From the NCBI GenBank assembly GCA_032173965.1, contig CM063295.1, positions 1,364,001 to 1,428,000 on the forward strand: DNA of 64,000 bases. The letters are read 5' to 3'. Position 1 is the stretch's first letter; every line of letters starts with the position of its first letter. Below, piece after piece: positions 34,736-44,939 of this stretch. The notes beneath the pieces are model-generated. The model saw nothing but the letters and a program-made list of their open reading frames with translations. It did no database searches and had not been told where the DNA came from. A program made the translations under genes and the position numbers. This DNA comes from Sitta carolinensis (lineage: Eukaryota; Chordata; Aves; Passeriformes; Sittidae).

Positions 34736-34865
34736 TTTGGAGGAGCCTCAGAGGAATCAGTGGCGTGAAGCGTCCAGGAAGCTGCATTCGTCCTGCCCCT
34801 CGTGTCCCTTAAACAAGCTGAGGTTTCTTCCGTGGCATGAAATGCAACTTAGGGAATGTGTCTAA
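34644..34865 (+). other. Short divergent ORF of unknown status at the UBN1 island
   Basis: ATG in strong Kozak context (GGCAAGATGG) opens 73 codons beginning MAAAPEGAAAADRRR and ending at TAA 34863-34865. I do not recognise the product. The first part is GC-rich promoter sequence; the end resembles nothing known to me. It could be the first exon of a divergent non-coding RNA or of a gene reaching into the LINE-rich spacer, or a chance ORF. GLYR1, the human head-to-head partner of UBN1 as I recall it, starts differently. Confidence 0.25.
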
Positions 34866-34959
34866 CGACGAGGGGCAACAGAGTAATCTCATATATCCAA
34901 ACAGTGGCTCGTATGCATAAGGCTGCAGGCCTGTGCTGGAAGACCTTGGCTGGAGATGA

Positions 34960-35342
34960 CAAACTCCCAGCAGACCCTGACACCTTCAGGACTGGCTGCT
35001 CCGGCTGCACGGGACACGCTGGATCGAGCCCGGGTACTGACAGAGCTGACTGAGGTCATCGCGGGACCTCGCCATTATTTTTCAGGGTTTGGGGAGTCTG
35101 GACAGGTGTCTGTTGAGTGGAAGGTGATAAATGTCCCAGTTCTCAAGCAGACTTAAGAAGGAAGACCCTGCATCCTACAAGCCTGTCAGTCCCACTTCAG
35201 CGTCTGTTAAAATCCTGGAGGTTATTCAGGCAGTTGCTGAAAAACCCTTGAGAGACAATGCAGTCTGCAGCCACGGCCAGTGTGGGTTCACAGGGGGAAG
35301 GTCCTGCTTAATTGCCATTTGTGAAATGCTCAGGTACTGATT
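34960..35342 (+). mobile_element. Decayed LINE reverse-transcriptase fragment
   Basis: Broken frames read like the RT core of CR1-type LINEs: 'LTEVIAGPR', 'KVINVPVLKQT', 'EDPASYKPVSPTSASVKILE' and 'QCGFTGGRSCL' correspond to the family's Y-R/K-P-V-S and H-G-F-x-x-G-R/K-S-C motifs. Frameshifts and stops make it inactive. Sense strand. Confidence 0.65.
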
Positions 35343-35347
35343 CCCCA

Positions 35348-36095
35348 GAGTCACAGAATGGTTCAGGCTGGAAGGGACCACAGTGATCTGATCCCACCTG
35401 CCTGCTCAGGCAGGGTCAGCCCCGGGCACAGGGCTGTGTCCAGACAGTTCTGAAATACCTCCAGTATCAGACACTCCACTCTCTCTCTGGGCAGCCCATT
35501 CCAGTGCACAAGAAAGTTTTTTGTCGTGTTCATTTGGAACTTCCTGAGCTCAGTCCCTGCCCATTGCTCTGGTGGCATTGCTGGGCCCTGGAGCAGAGCC
35601 TGGGCCCTGCTTTGCCCCTCCCTGCACCCAGGGCTGAGTGCTCTCTCAGCTGGGCTCGTCTCCAGGCTGAGCACCCCAGCTCCCTCAGCCTTTCCTCACA
35701 AAGAGAGACTCTAGGCCCTTCAGTATCCTCACAGCCTCCACCAGACCTGCTCCAGGAGCTCCATGTCCCTCCTGTCCTGACACAGCATTCCAGATGTGCC
35801 TCACAGGGGCAGAGCAGAGGGGCAGGATCCCCTCCCTCACTCCCCCAGGACCCCCCACCTTGGCCCCAGGTGGTCAGGAGCAGTTGGGGTCACCCTCTTC
35901 TCCACAGAACTGCAGCCCCAAGTTGTTCCTCCCCAGATGCAGGACCCTGCTCTAGCCTGTGCTGGATTCCAGAAGGTTCCTCTCTGCCCCTCTCCCATTG
36001 TCAAGGTCCCTGTGAAGGGCCACACAACCCTCTGAGGGATCAGCCATTCCTCCCAGCTCCGTGTCTGTCATCTTTGTGCTGACCAAGACAGTAGA
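35348..36095 (-). mobile_element. CR1 LINE 3' fragment
   Basis: Begins with the complement of a CR1 3' end (agagtcacagaatggttcag, gctggaagggaccacagtga) and continues into CR1 body (gagcagagcctgggccctgc, tgctctctcagctgggctcg). Oriented against the LINE pieces on either side. Confidence 0.85.
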
Positions 36096-36229
36096 TGTGG
36101 TGGTTTGGGGTTTTAGCAAAGTTTTTGGTCCCATCTCTAGCACTCCCTAGGATAAACTGTCCCTCACACAGCTCCACGAGCACCCCTTTACCTGGGTGAG
36201 CAGCCAGTGCCAGGCCAAGCTCCAAGGGC

Positions 36230-36640
36230 TGCAGTACATGGGCTCACTTCAGGCCAGTCACCAGTGGGCCTGTTCAAGGGCTGGTGCTCTTGAATGGTTT
36301 TATAAATGATCCAGAGTCAGGAATTTCACATACATTAAGTAGGTTTGCCAACAACAGTGAACTGGAAGGGGCTGTGGAGTCCCCAAAGGGCCCTCACAGG
36401 GAGCTGGGCAGCACAGCTTGGGTGAAATTCAACAGCAGCAGTGCTGGCCTCTGCTCCTGGGACAGGGCTGTAGGCACAGTTTGGGGGATGTGAGGCTGGA
36501 GAGCAGCACAGCAAACACACCTGGGGGCTGATGGCAACTTCAGTAGGAGCCATCAGTGGCAGCCAAAAGAGCCAACTCTGTCCTGGTACAGCTGGGCTGA
36601 GGGAGGGGCTTGTCCTGCTCTGCACTGCGGCTGGAGCTTT
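36230..36640 (+). mobile_element. CR1-like LINE fragment (end of RT ORF)
   Basis: Sense frame readable as LNGFINDPESGISHTLSRF followed by a DDTKL-like ANNSELEGAVE, equivalent to the CR1 sequence past the RT catalytic region; then decayed body. Inactive. Confidence 0.65.
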
Positions 36641-36649
36641 GTGTTCCCA

Positions 36650-37965
36650 CTGTCAGGGCTGGAGCAAAACTGTAGAGAGAACAGGCCAAAAGCCATTTCC
36701 CATCCCATAGCATTTTTAACTCTCATTTTCAAATACTCTGTGTTTGTGTTTGGCTGACAGCAGCAGCTCAGACCTAACTGCTTAGCAAATGCTCTGCTGG
36801 AAATCCAGGGAAAAGCCTCAGGAGCAGAATCCAGGGTTTGATAGGCATCCGGCCAAGAGGATGGGGCAGGGCTCTTCTAGTGGTGCCCAGCAACAGGAGG
36901 AGGAACGGGCCAGAAGCTAAAACACAAGTCCCCCCTCAACATGAGGAAGAATTTCTTTACACTGAGTGTGGCAAAGCATGGGAGAAGCTGCCAAGGGAGG
37001 GTGTGGAGACTCCTCTCTGGAGACATTCCAAACCCACCTGGACACATTCCTGTGACAGTTGCTCCACCTGACCCTGCTCTGACATGCTCAATGATCCCCA
37101 GAGGTCCTTTCCAACCCCAACTATTCTGGGATTTTGTGAGTCCTGCAGGAGCACAGACCCTGCTGGTTCTGCTGCCATGACAGCTCCACTGAGCATCACC
37201 CCAGCCAGACTTCTGCTTCTGTGGGAAGCACAAGGGCCCTGGGCAGAGACAAGGGCATCTCCGCTGCCTCCCCCTCCTCCAGCTGGGACACAACTGCTGC
37301 AGCCAAAACCTCCCCTCCATGCTGCTGCCCAGGCTATTCTTGACAAGCACCTGCAGCCTCCTGCCTTCAGGGGCCCCAAGAGGAACAACAGACAGCTTCT
37401 ACTTTTATTATTACAGTTTAACACAGTCTTGGACAGAGGAGAAGCAGCAGGAACCAACATGCAAAGCAATTCAAAGTCCTCAGGGGCTCGAGGAAGAACA
37501 CCCACAGCTCAGCTCCTGTACCTGCTCCCTGCAGTGTCTCTGGGGGGCCTTTCCCTCCAGCTGCTGCTCCATCATGCCCCAGAGTGGAACAAGGTCATGG
37601 CAGACACCAAACCTACACACACTGAGGAGAGGACTGGCCTGGGATTGTGTCTTGATGAGTCAGGTCCTGGAGTTCTGACTGGAGTTCCATGGGCTTTGAA
37701 ACCAGGAGGCATCTTCAATCTCGTCCGTGTAGACAGGGAAGAGGAGGGATCCTTCAGGAAGAGGCAGTGGCAGGACATGAAGCTCAGGTATTTGGGCAGA
37801 GGTTTCCTGTGTCAGAGCTGGCAGCCTTTGGTGCCAACAGCTCCTCTCAATGCATCTGTTAAACAAAAAATATGGCCTTCCTCCCACTCACTTCAAGCCT
37901 CCATCTTCACCAGCATCTCCTGCGGCCCTGCTGCAGCCAGACTCCACGTTCAGCCAAGTGGACAA
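36650..37965 (-). pseudogene. Partial duplicate of the SPSB3 3' end (no coding exon left)
   Basis: Direct-orientation paralogue of 49,585-51,480. Matching pieces: 36655-36835 with 49585-49745 (diverged); 37183-37667 with 50010-50494 (485 bp, two mismatches seen by eye); 37670-37857 with 50495-50770 (diverged); 37858-37965 with about 51383-51480, the SPSB3 intron next to its last coding exon. The part matching 50,771-51,382, including the last SPSB3 coding exon, is absent. The core keeps the SPSB3 poly(A) signal, AATAAA on the minus strand at 37404-37409. No protein is encoded. Presence of intron and sequence past the poly(A) site means a DNA-level duplication, not a retrocopy. Confidence 0.75.
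36836..37141 (+). mobile_element. CR1 LINE 3' fragment inside the SPSB3 duplicate
   Basis: Sense CR1: 'aacatgaggaagaatttctt', 'gtgtggagactcctctctgg', 3' end 'gaggtcctttccaaccccaa'. It interrupts homology between 36650-36835 and 37183 onward, so it inserted after the duplication. Confidence 0.85.
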
Positions 37966-39360
37966 GTTCCAGGAACCAATGGGATCTGCCAGGCATTTAG
38001 AGCTGGACACAGGTGCCTGGAGAAGGCCCCAAGGCAGGAGGAGCCTTGGCTGACAGCCCCACTCACTGCCCAGCCCCACCACCCCAGGGCCAGCATGGAG
38101 CACGAGTGGGGGTGACTTTACTCTGCTCCCCAAGAGCTGCCCTCATTCCCCAGCACCTACAAAGCTGAGGACCCAGAGGGACAGGCTTTTAGGGCACAGG
38201 TCAAACTCATCCTGCACACAGGACTGCCCTGGGATCTTGTTCCCTCGGTTTAACCATGTCCCTGTGCCATGGAAAGATTCCATGTCACTGTCCCTGTCCT
38301 TATGCTCTGGTGAGGCTGCACAGGGAGCTCAGACACAGCACAACTCTGAGGAGCTGGGTGGCCCAGGGACAGCTCAGAGGTGGTGTCCAGCCCATTACAG
38401 ACTAGTTTCCAGATACCCTCCCAGCAGGAAAGCTCCACTGAATGCTCTCAGGGGGACAAAGAAGTTCTTGGGATCTGCCAGAGCTCAGTGCCAGGACTCC
38501 ACAGCCGGTGCTGTGCACAAGAGAGAACTAAATACTCCCCTAAATAGTCCTTCCTGAGCCCCAGATCCACAAATCCTTCCCTGCCTCCCTCTCCCCCTTG
38601 TATTCCTGTGGCTGCCCCAGTGCTGCTGCTGCGGTCAGTGACCACGGAGGGACAGTCTGGTGTCAGGCTGGGTCAGAGAACCAGAGCAGACCTGCAGGAA
38701 CTGCCTCCACTCCCAGCAGCCACAGCCCAGGAACCAGAGCCTGAGGAATTGTGCGTTTAGCAGCATTTGGAGAATCTTCCTTCCATGGACTCACACATCA
38801 CGTCTGAAACTGGGTGAGCTTGTGCCAGCACACAAGGCTCCCACCAAGGGAGAGAGGATTGTCCCATCCTTCATTCCTTTTCTTGGAATGAACTCAAAAA
38901 TGAGAATTTGCTCCCTTACTCTACAGCAGCCCAATTCTTTAAAAGCCTTTGGTGAAAAGTCTTCTAGAAATGCAGGTAAATTGTCAAGCCCATCACCTTG
39001 TGACCAGCACCTCTCCCAGCAGCAAGGAAAACACATTCTCCTGCTCCAGGCAGGGATAAGAACACCCAGGAATGGGCCAAGAGCCCAAGTTTTACTTCAA
39101 TGAATCAGCTTGAGCTACTTGGGATTTAAGATGCTGCAGCAAACAGAGCAACTACCAACTACTTACTAGAGCAGAGAGAGAAAAAAAGAAACAGCTCCCC
39201 TTGGCAGGAGCTGAACCACAGAGTTCCACACACAGCCCAGCTCCCAGGATCCCATAGGCAGAAGAGGAATCCCACAGAGGATTTCAGCCAGCCCCAGCAG
39301 CTGCCACAAAATGGCTGGAAATGTCTCAGCAGGAAGACGACCTTCCCTTGGGATTGCTCC
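37966..39360 (-). other. Spacer / presumed NME3 3' UTR
   Basis: About 1.4 kb between the SPSB3 duplicate and the NME3 stop. No recognised repeat or ORF. The proximal part on the minus strand should be NME3 3' UTR, but I find no AATAAA on that strand before the signal at 37404-37409. Confidence 0.45.
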
Positions 39361-41747
39361 TCACTCGTAGATCCAGTGTGCAGCTGTGTCCTCCCAGCAG
39401 GGCAGCTCCTCCGGGCGGAACCAGAGCGAGATCTCCTGCTGGGCACTCTCCACCGAGTCACTGCCATGGATCACGTTCCTGTGGGCGAGGAGGAAGGCAG
39501 CAGTTCTCACCCAGCTCAGAAAGGTGGGAGAGGGATGCTGCAGCCTGGAAAATTCCCCCTTAACCAGTTTCATTTAAGCAATGGAGCCAGTCCTATCCCG
39601 CAATATCCCGTCCTATCACACCCCCCTCATCCTTCCAGCAGTGCCAGTTCCCAACACTCCCTCCTCCTATGCTGAGGAACCATTTGTTTGCTACAGGAGG
39701 AGCTGCAAGTGGGGTTCACATTTTTTATGTCAGTGATTCCAGCTGTGCCTCCAGACTTTCCCCCTTCCCTCACAGCAGGTTTCGTATCAGACACCAGGAA
39801 ACGGAGATCTAAGCCAGGATGGTTCAGTAAGAGCTGTGTCTACCACAGGCCATGCTGGGGCCACCCAAGGTCACCACTCATTCACCTGCTCCCACGAAAG
39901 GACTGAATGGGAGCCTCCCTTCCTCTTCACAGCCTGACAGTCCCAATTACCAGAGGAAAACAGGCAAACCCCACCTGTTTTCAACAGAGGACTCAGGAGG
40001 AAGGAAAGACACAACCCAGGCTCTTCCTCCTACTAAAGCCAACCCCAGGAAGTGGAGCTCAGTTCTGGTCCAAGCACAAAAGGGAGAAGTTCTCCTCTGG
40101 GAATGCAGACTCATGTGGCTCAGGCAGGCCTGGCACAGGAATGCCTGGACAGGATGCCCTGAAATACTGAGGGAAGAAGTCAAAGCTCTCACTTGCTGAC
40201 TTCAACACAGAAGTCTCCTCGGATGGTGCCAGGCCTGGAGTCAGCTGGATTGGTCTCCCCGATCATGGTGCGAACTGTCTTCACCACATCCAGGCCCTGC
40301 CAGACCTACGGGAGAGCAAAACCAGGATCAGCTTCCACAACGGCCCCAGAAAAATCACATGTGCCCTCTGAATTCCCCACCAGATCCACCTGGGTGAGAG
40401 AGAGGAAAGGGTCTCTCCAAATTGTTCTTACAAAGTTGATTCTGGAAAATAATCCAGGTTGTCTGTGGATTTCTCCCCATCCCTGGAAGCACTCAAGGCC
40501 AGGCTGGATGGGGCTTGGAACAACCTTGGTCTAGTGGAAGGTACCCCTGCTCATGGCAGGGATGAAACAAGACCTTTAAGGTCCCTTCCAACCCAAACCA
40601 TTCGGATTTAATTTACAACAGGAAACATCCCTGCAGTTCAGTACAGCTTCAAGAGAAGCTCTGAGGGGAGATACCACCTTCCTTCCAGTGTGCCAACAGC
40701 CACTGCTGCTCACACCTTGCACCTCGTGCCTGTCCCTTGGTCCGGGGGCGCTGGCCAGCACTCACCATGGCCACGATGGGCCCGGAGCTCATGTACTTCA
40801 CCAGGCGGCCGTAGAAGGGACGGTCCCGGAGGGCGATGTAGTGTTCCTTCAGCAGCTCCTCCGAGGCCTGCACAGAGCACAGAGCTTAGTCTGCTCCCAC
40901 ACATTGGCATCTGGGCAAGGGCTGCACCTCAGGGATGCAGGAAATTAAGAGAATTAAGCTCTTGCACAGATGCTTAATTCCAGGAGTGAAACAGCAGGAG
41001 CCTGACACAGACAGGAGTTTCCAGCTCACAGCCCTGGAGTACGGGCCCAGCCAAGGGCAGACATGTTCCCCACAGCTGCCATCAACCCTCCCAGTGCCAG
41101 CTCTCCTCTGAGCTGCGAGGATTTGGTGCTGAATGACACCCGCAGGCTGCAGAGGCCGGATGACAGGTAGAACCACCAGCAGTTACAGGCACAGCCGGGG
41201 CCTGGGGGGCTTCAGGGGCTCCTCGGCTCCAGGGACCCCCAGCCTGGGTGGGCCCGGCCGCTCACCTGCAGCAGCTTCATCCCCACCAGCTGCAGCCCCT
41301 TCCTCTCGAAGCGCCGGATGATGTCCCCGACCAGGCGCCGCTGGACCCCGTCCGGTTTGATGGCCACGAAGGTTCGTTCATTGACCCCACCGAAGGCTGC
41401 AGGGAGAGGGCAGAGGTCTGAGGGGGGAAGGAGACGCCTCTGGGCCCGCAGCCAAGCGGGCACAGGGGGGCTGCAGGCGTTCAGCCGTGGGGACACAGGG
41501 GGGTCCCAGCTTCCCGCAGAGGAGGGCAGCGCGGTCCTGCCGCGGCCCCCGGGCGCAGGGGGCACAGGGACGGGGGTGGGGACATGGCCCGGGCCTTCGG
41601 CCGCGGGGTCTCTCCCGGCGAAGGGAGGTCCCTGGCCCTCAGGCACCAGGGGAGCGGGGGTCCCTGCTCCCCAGGGCCGGGGGTCCCGTCCCGGTCCGTA
41701 CCACTGTGGAAGAGGCCGGCGAAGAGCCCCAGCACCAGGCAGATCAT
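39361..41747 (-). CDS. NME3: Nucleoside diphosphate kinase 3
   Basis: Transfers the gamma phosphate from NTP to NDP through a phosphohistidine. Five coding exons (high to low): 41747-41702, 41396-41266, 40867-40766, 40305-40193, 39478-39361 (TGA at 39361-39363), 510 nt, 169 aa, the human length. Residues 1-15 are a hydrophobic leader ([15 protein letters not shown]), the group I feature that separates NME3 from cytosolic NME1/2 and anchors it to membranes (mitochondrial outer membrane in mammals). The catalytic motif N-V-I-H-G-S-D-S places the active histidine at residue 135. Other family marks are [38 protein letters not shown] and the C-terminal HWIYE. All splice phases agree and no disruption is seen. 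SPSB3 follows on the same strand about 9 kb away, as in human gene order, but without MRPS34 and EME2 between them. Confidence 0.97.
40470..40612 (+). mobile_element. CR1 LINE 3' fragment, NME3 intron
   Basis: Sense CR1 3' end: 'cactcaaggccaggctggat', 'cctgctcatggcaggg', 'aaggtcccttccaacccaaa'. Antisense to NME3, between its third and fourth coding exons. Confidence 0.9.
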
Positions 41748-41960
41748 GGCGGCGCCGCTCTTAAAGGGGCCGTGCTCCCCCGCGCTGTCACCGCCCCCCG
41801 CGGAACCATCGCGCCGGGCGCGCGGAGCGGCGGGGCCGAGACAGGGGGACACCGGGTACGGCCCGTTCCCATGGCAACGGGCGGGGCCCGCCGGGCCCGG
41901 GCCCTTCTCTGTGCCGCTGGCCCGGCCACAGCGGCCCGCGTGTTTGTGAGACTGTTTAGC
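41270..41960 (-). promoter_or_regulatory. NME3: NME3 CpG-island promoter
   Basis: Dense CpG sequence spanning the first coding exon, first intron and upstream region. No TATA box seen. It contains a near-palindromic RFX X-box (separate entry) about 120 bases upstream of the ATG. Confidence 0.75.
41865..41878. promoter_or_regulatory. Candidate RFX X-box
   Basis: gttcccatggcaac fits the RFX consensus GTNRCC-N(0-3)-RGYAAC except for one arm base, with a 2-bp spacer, and lies in the NME3 CpG island about 118 bases upstream of the ATG. RFX sites mark genes expressed in ciliated cells. Confidence 0.55.
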
Positions 41961-44442
41961 CTTCGCTATCTTTGTCGTTGCGGTCGTGACTGCACCCTAG
42001 TCGTGGTTGAACTAGTCCGGTTATGGGGCAGGTGCTGTGGTACTGACCGGCACCTCTAGCTCGGGCCGGTCCAGGCTGGGACCTCAGGAAGAGATGCTCT
42101 GAGCTCCCCCGGGCCGTGCTGCAAGAGCAGGAGGGCAGAGCTCCAGCCCGCAGGGCTGGGGAGCTCCTCTGTGCGGAGCACATGTGGCTGATTTAATGTT
42201 GGGCTGTAAGACCCCGGCTGTAAAGGTGCTCTTAGCTCAGGGGTCGTTGGGAAGGTCGGTAGGACTGCACTCCAGGGCTCCTTTTCCTGCTCTCAGGAAC
42301 TCACCCCTTGGTTCAGCTCCCTCCAAGACCAGCCTCTGGAAATACCACCACATGAAATACCTTCGCCAGGTGCCCTGTGGAGGGCTGGATTTGCTCCCAG
42401 AGCTGTTCAGATGCCTCATGGAATGCTGGGTTTGTTTCCATCCTGCTTCTCGTGTTCAGAGACAGCGTTCTGCTGCCTCTCCTCTGCTCAGGTCTTGGCT
42501 GGGACAAGCAGGGATCCGTCTCCAAAACAGCTGCTTTATCCAACATAGTTCTGAGTAAATTATTCCCGCGTTTGTACCAATGAATCATTAGTGGTTGTAT
42601 CCTGGAGGTCCAGAGGAACGCTGACCCCCTTTGCTCCAGCACAGTCGCGCTGTGGCGCTTGCTGTTCCGCCCGTGGAAAAGCCTCTGTAGGACGTCCCGA
42701 GTCCGTGGTGGAGCCGTGGGCACGGCTCGGGAGGCGAGGGCGGTGCCAGAGGATTTTCCGCGCTGCTCCCGGAGCTCTGGAGCCGGCAGAGGGAGCGCGG
42801 GCAGCGCGGAGGAGCGCCCGGCCCTCGGCAGCCCAGGCTGCGACCCGGCCCGGGCAGGGGACTCCCCCGAAACAGCGCTGGGCTTTTAAGGTGCACAAGC
42901 AGCGTGTTGCCTGCCCTCCCCTTGTGTTCTTAGGGACAGCCGGGCTATTTTGCTGGAACATCTCAAACAAATCCCATCTGAAGCAGGTGTGTGTGGAAGG
43001 AAACAGCCCTCACACGGTTTGGGAAATGTTGCAGAGCACTCTGAGGAAGGTGCCTAATAGATGCCGTCAGCTCTCATTAGCTGCTCAGAGAGCCACTAAT
43101 TAAGAGCACATTCGCCATGTGCTGCCGGTGACATCTGTGTGTGTCCAGCCTGGTGTGCAGGAGTGGGGCTGAAGGGACTGTGGCAGGTGGTGAAACCCAG
43201 ATTCCTAACTCCAGCCTGATGGTTGATCTCAGTCTTCCTTCAGAGAGGGCTGGTTCAAAAACAATGATGTTTCTGTTGATTTGATAAGATTTATTCTAGG
43301 ACACTTTGCAAAGTGCCTGCAGAGGTGTCAGTGGTGAAGTCAACAGCTCAGTCCCCAGCCCAGCTAGCAGCCAAACTTCCACACAGGCACAAATCCCTCA
43401 TTTCACACTGGTTTTATTGTTGTTGTTTATTAATGCTGATGAAACACCTCATTTTCTCATAGCAGGGCTGTTCTGTCATTCTCCACAGGTCTCCTCAAAG
43501 ATCCCAGTGCCGGCACTTGGGTGAAGGTTTTCATTTCCTTGGACTGCAAATGTTCTTTTGAGCCTCAGGCAGTTCTGCAGCAGAACTTGGAGGAGAAATG
43601 TGTCAAACACTCTCCACTTCGGTGAGTCCTTCTCATCTTCTCTGGCAATGATGTGCTGTGGGGAGAAAGCTTTGACTTCCCTCTCTAGGAGCCCCAGAAA
43701 TGTGGATTACTGGTGACCAGGTAGCTTGGGAAATGCAGCTGGGCCTGATTCTCAGGCAGATTATTCCTGACCCAGTGTCTTTTAGGCTCAGTTTTGGGCA
43801 GGTGTGTATTTAGGGTGAGCACGGGAAGCTACAGTAAGCAAGAATGAGACCACAAATCCTTCCTAGAGAGCTTTCACTTGGGTGCTCAGCATTCCCAGCC
43901 CAGATGTACGCATGGAATGGTGCCACAGGCAACAGCTGCCCATCTGGAAGGGGCTGAACAAATTTGCTGCCTCATTTGGAAAGCTCAGTGATCACTTTTC
44001 GAACCCCTCACTGGGAACCTGAAAGGCCAGGTACCTTCTGGCATCAAATATCTTCTCCTTCAGTGGAGAGGTTCAGTGTGGCAGGATCCCAGTATGGCAG
44101 GGGAGGCTGTGGGGGCTGTTCCTGTGCTCGCCCCCACTGCAGGAATTTCAGGCGGAGGCAGAACTCTATTTTTGCTCCTGCTGGAACATTGCAGATCCTG
44201 TGGTTATGTAAGAGACTCCAGAGCATGTAGGTGCAGATAACGTGGCCATCCAACACTGTGCAGTGCAGACAAAGGCTTTTTGTTGTTCATCACACTTAAC
44301 AACTTCTGAGTTGGCACTGCCTTCCTTCTCTCTCTCTCTCTTTTGCACCTTTTTACTTGTTTGGGAAGGATTTTTAATGTTCAGTTCCAGCCACGGTCTT
44401 TCACCAGTGTGACTTTGGCATAGTCTGGGGTGTTGGTGCCTC
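41961..44442. other. Spacer upstream of NME3, no gene recognised
   Basis: About 2.5 kb. A second GC/CpG-rich patch lies at about 42,620-42,890, with open frames on both strands of no recognisable product. The rest is AT-richer and holds no clear repeat, RNA gene or exon. MRPS34 and EME2, which lie between NME3 and SPSB3 in human, are not seen. Confidence 0.5.
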
Positions 44443-44830
44443 TCACAGTGTGGGTTGGAAGAGACCTCAAAGCCCATCTCATTCCACTCCCCTGCCACGG
44501 ACAGGGACAGCTCACACTGTCCTAGGTCACAGCCTGGCCTTGGGCACTGCCAGGCCACACACACAGCTGCTCTGGGCACCCTGTGCCAGGGCCTGCCCAC
44601 CCTCCCAGGGAACAATTCCTGCCCAATATCCCATCCAGCCCTGCCCTCTGCCAGTGGAAGCCATTCCCTGTGTGCTGTCCCTCCATCCCTTGTCCCCAGT
44701 CCCTCCCCAGCTCTCCTGGAGCCCCTTCAGGCCCTGGCAGGGGCTCTGAGCTCTCCCTACAGCCTTCCCTTCTCCAGATGAACACCCCCAGCTCTCCCAG
44801 CCTGGCTCCAGAGCAGATCTCCAGCCCTTG
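44443..44830 (-). mobile_element. CR1 LINE 3' fragment
   Basis: Complement of the CR1 3' end (gtgggttggaagagacctca, aagcccatctcattccactc) and body (gggcactgccaggcc, acaattcctgcccaatatcc). Intergenic. Confidence 0.9.
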
Positions 44831-44905
44831 GAGCAATAGGGATGATTTCTCAGGGACAGCCTCTGTCTCACCACCTTCTCAGCTCCTTCTCACTTAAGCC
44901 TGTGA

Positions 44906-44908
<3 letters not shown>

Positions 44909-44938
<30 letters not shown>
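44909..44938. repeat. Uninterrupted T30 run
   Basis: Thirty consecutive T bases about 80 bases beyond the body end of the CR1 copy at 44443-44830. Origin (retrotransposon A-tail or microsatellite) unclear; such runs are often unreliable in assemblies. Confidence 0.9.

Positions 44939-44939
<1 letters not shown>

Noticed and set aside
33448..34812. 454-aa plus-strand ORF and overlapping 190-250-aa ORFs on both strands
   Set aside because: Stop-free because a 20-bp repeat has a 60-bp, 20-codon period. The protein is a repeat of the array and continues into CpG-island sequence.
34644..34865. GLYR1 first exon as identity of the divergent ORF
   Set aside because: Its start shares only the MAA residues with GLYR1 as I recall it; no PWWP sequence follows.
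37084..38115. 343-aa plus-strand ORF
   Set aside because: Runs through a CR1 end and the antisense of the SPSB3 3' UTR duplicate; not a conserved protein.
42591..43103. 170-aa plus-strand ORF in GC-rich spacer
   Set aside because: Composition-driven open frame, no recognised domain, and the opposite strand is also open.
44326..44342. Short TC dinucleotide run
   Set aside because: Too short to list as a feature and without evident consequence.
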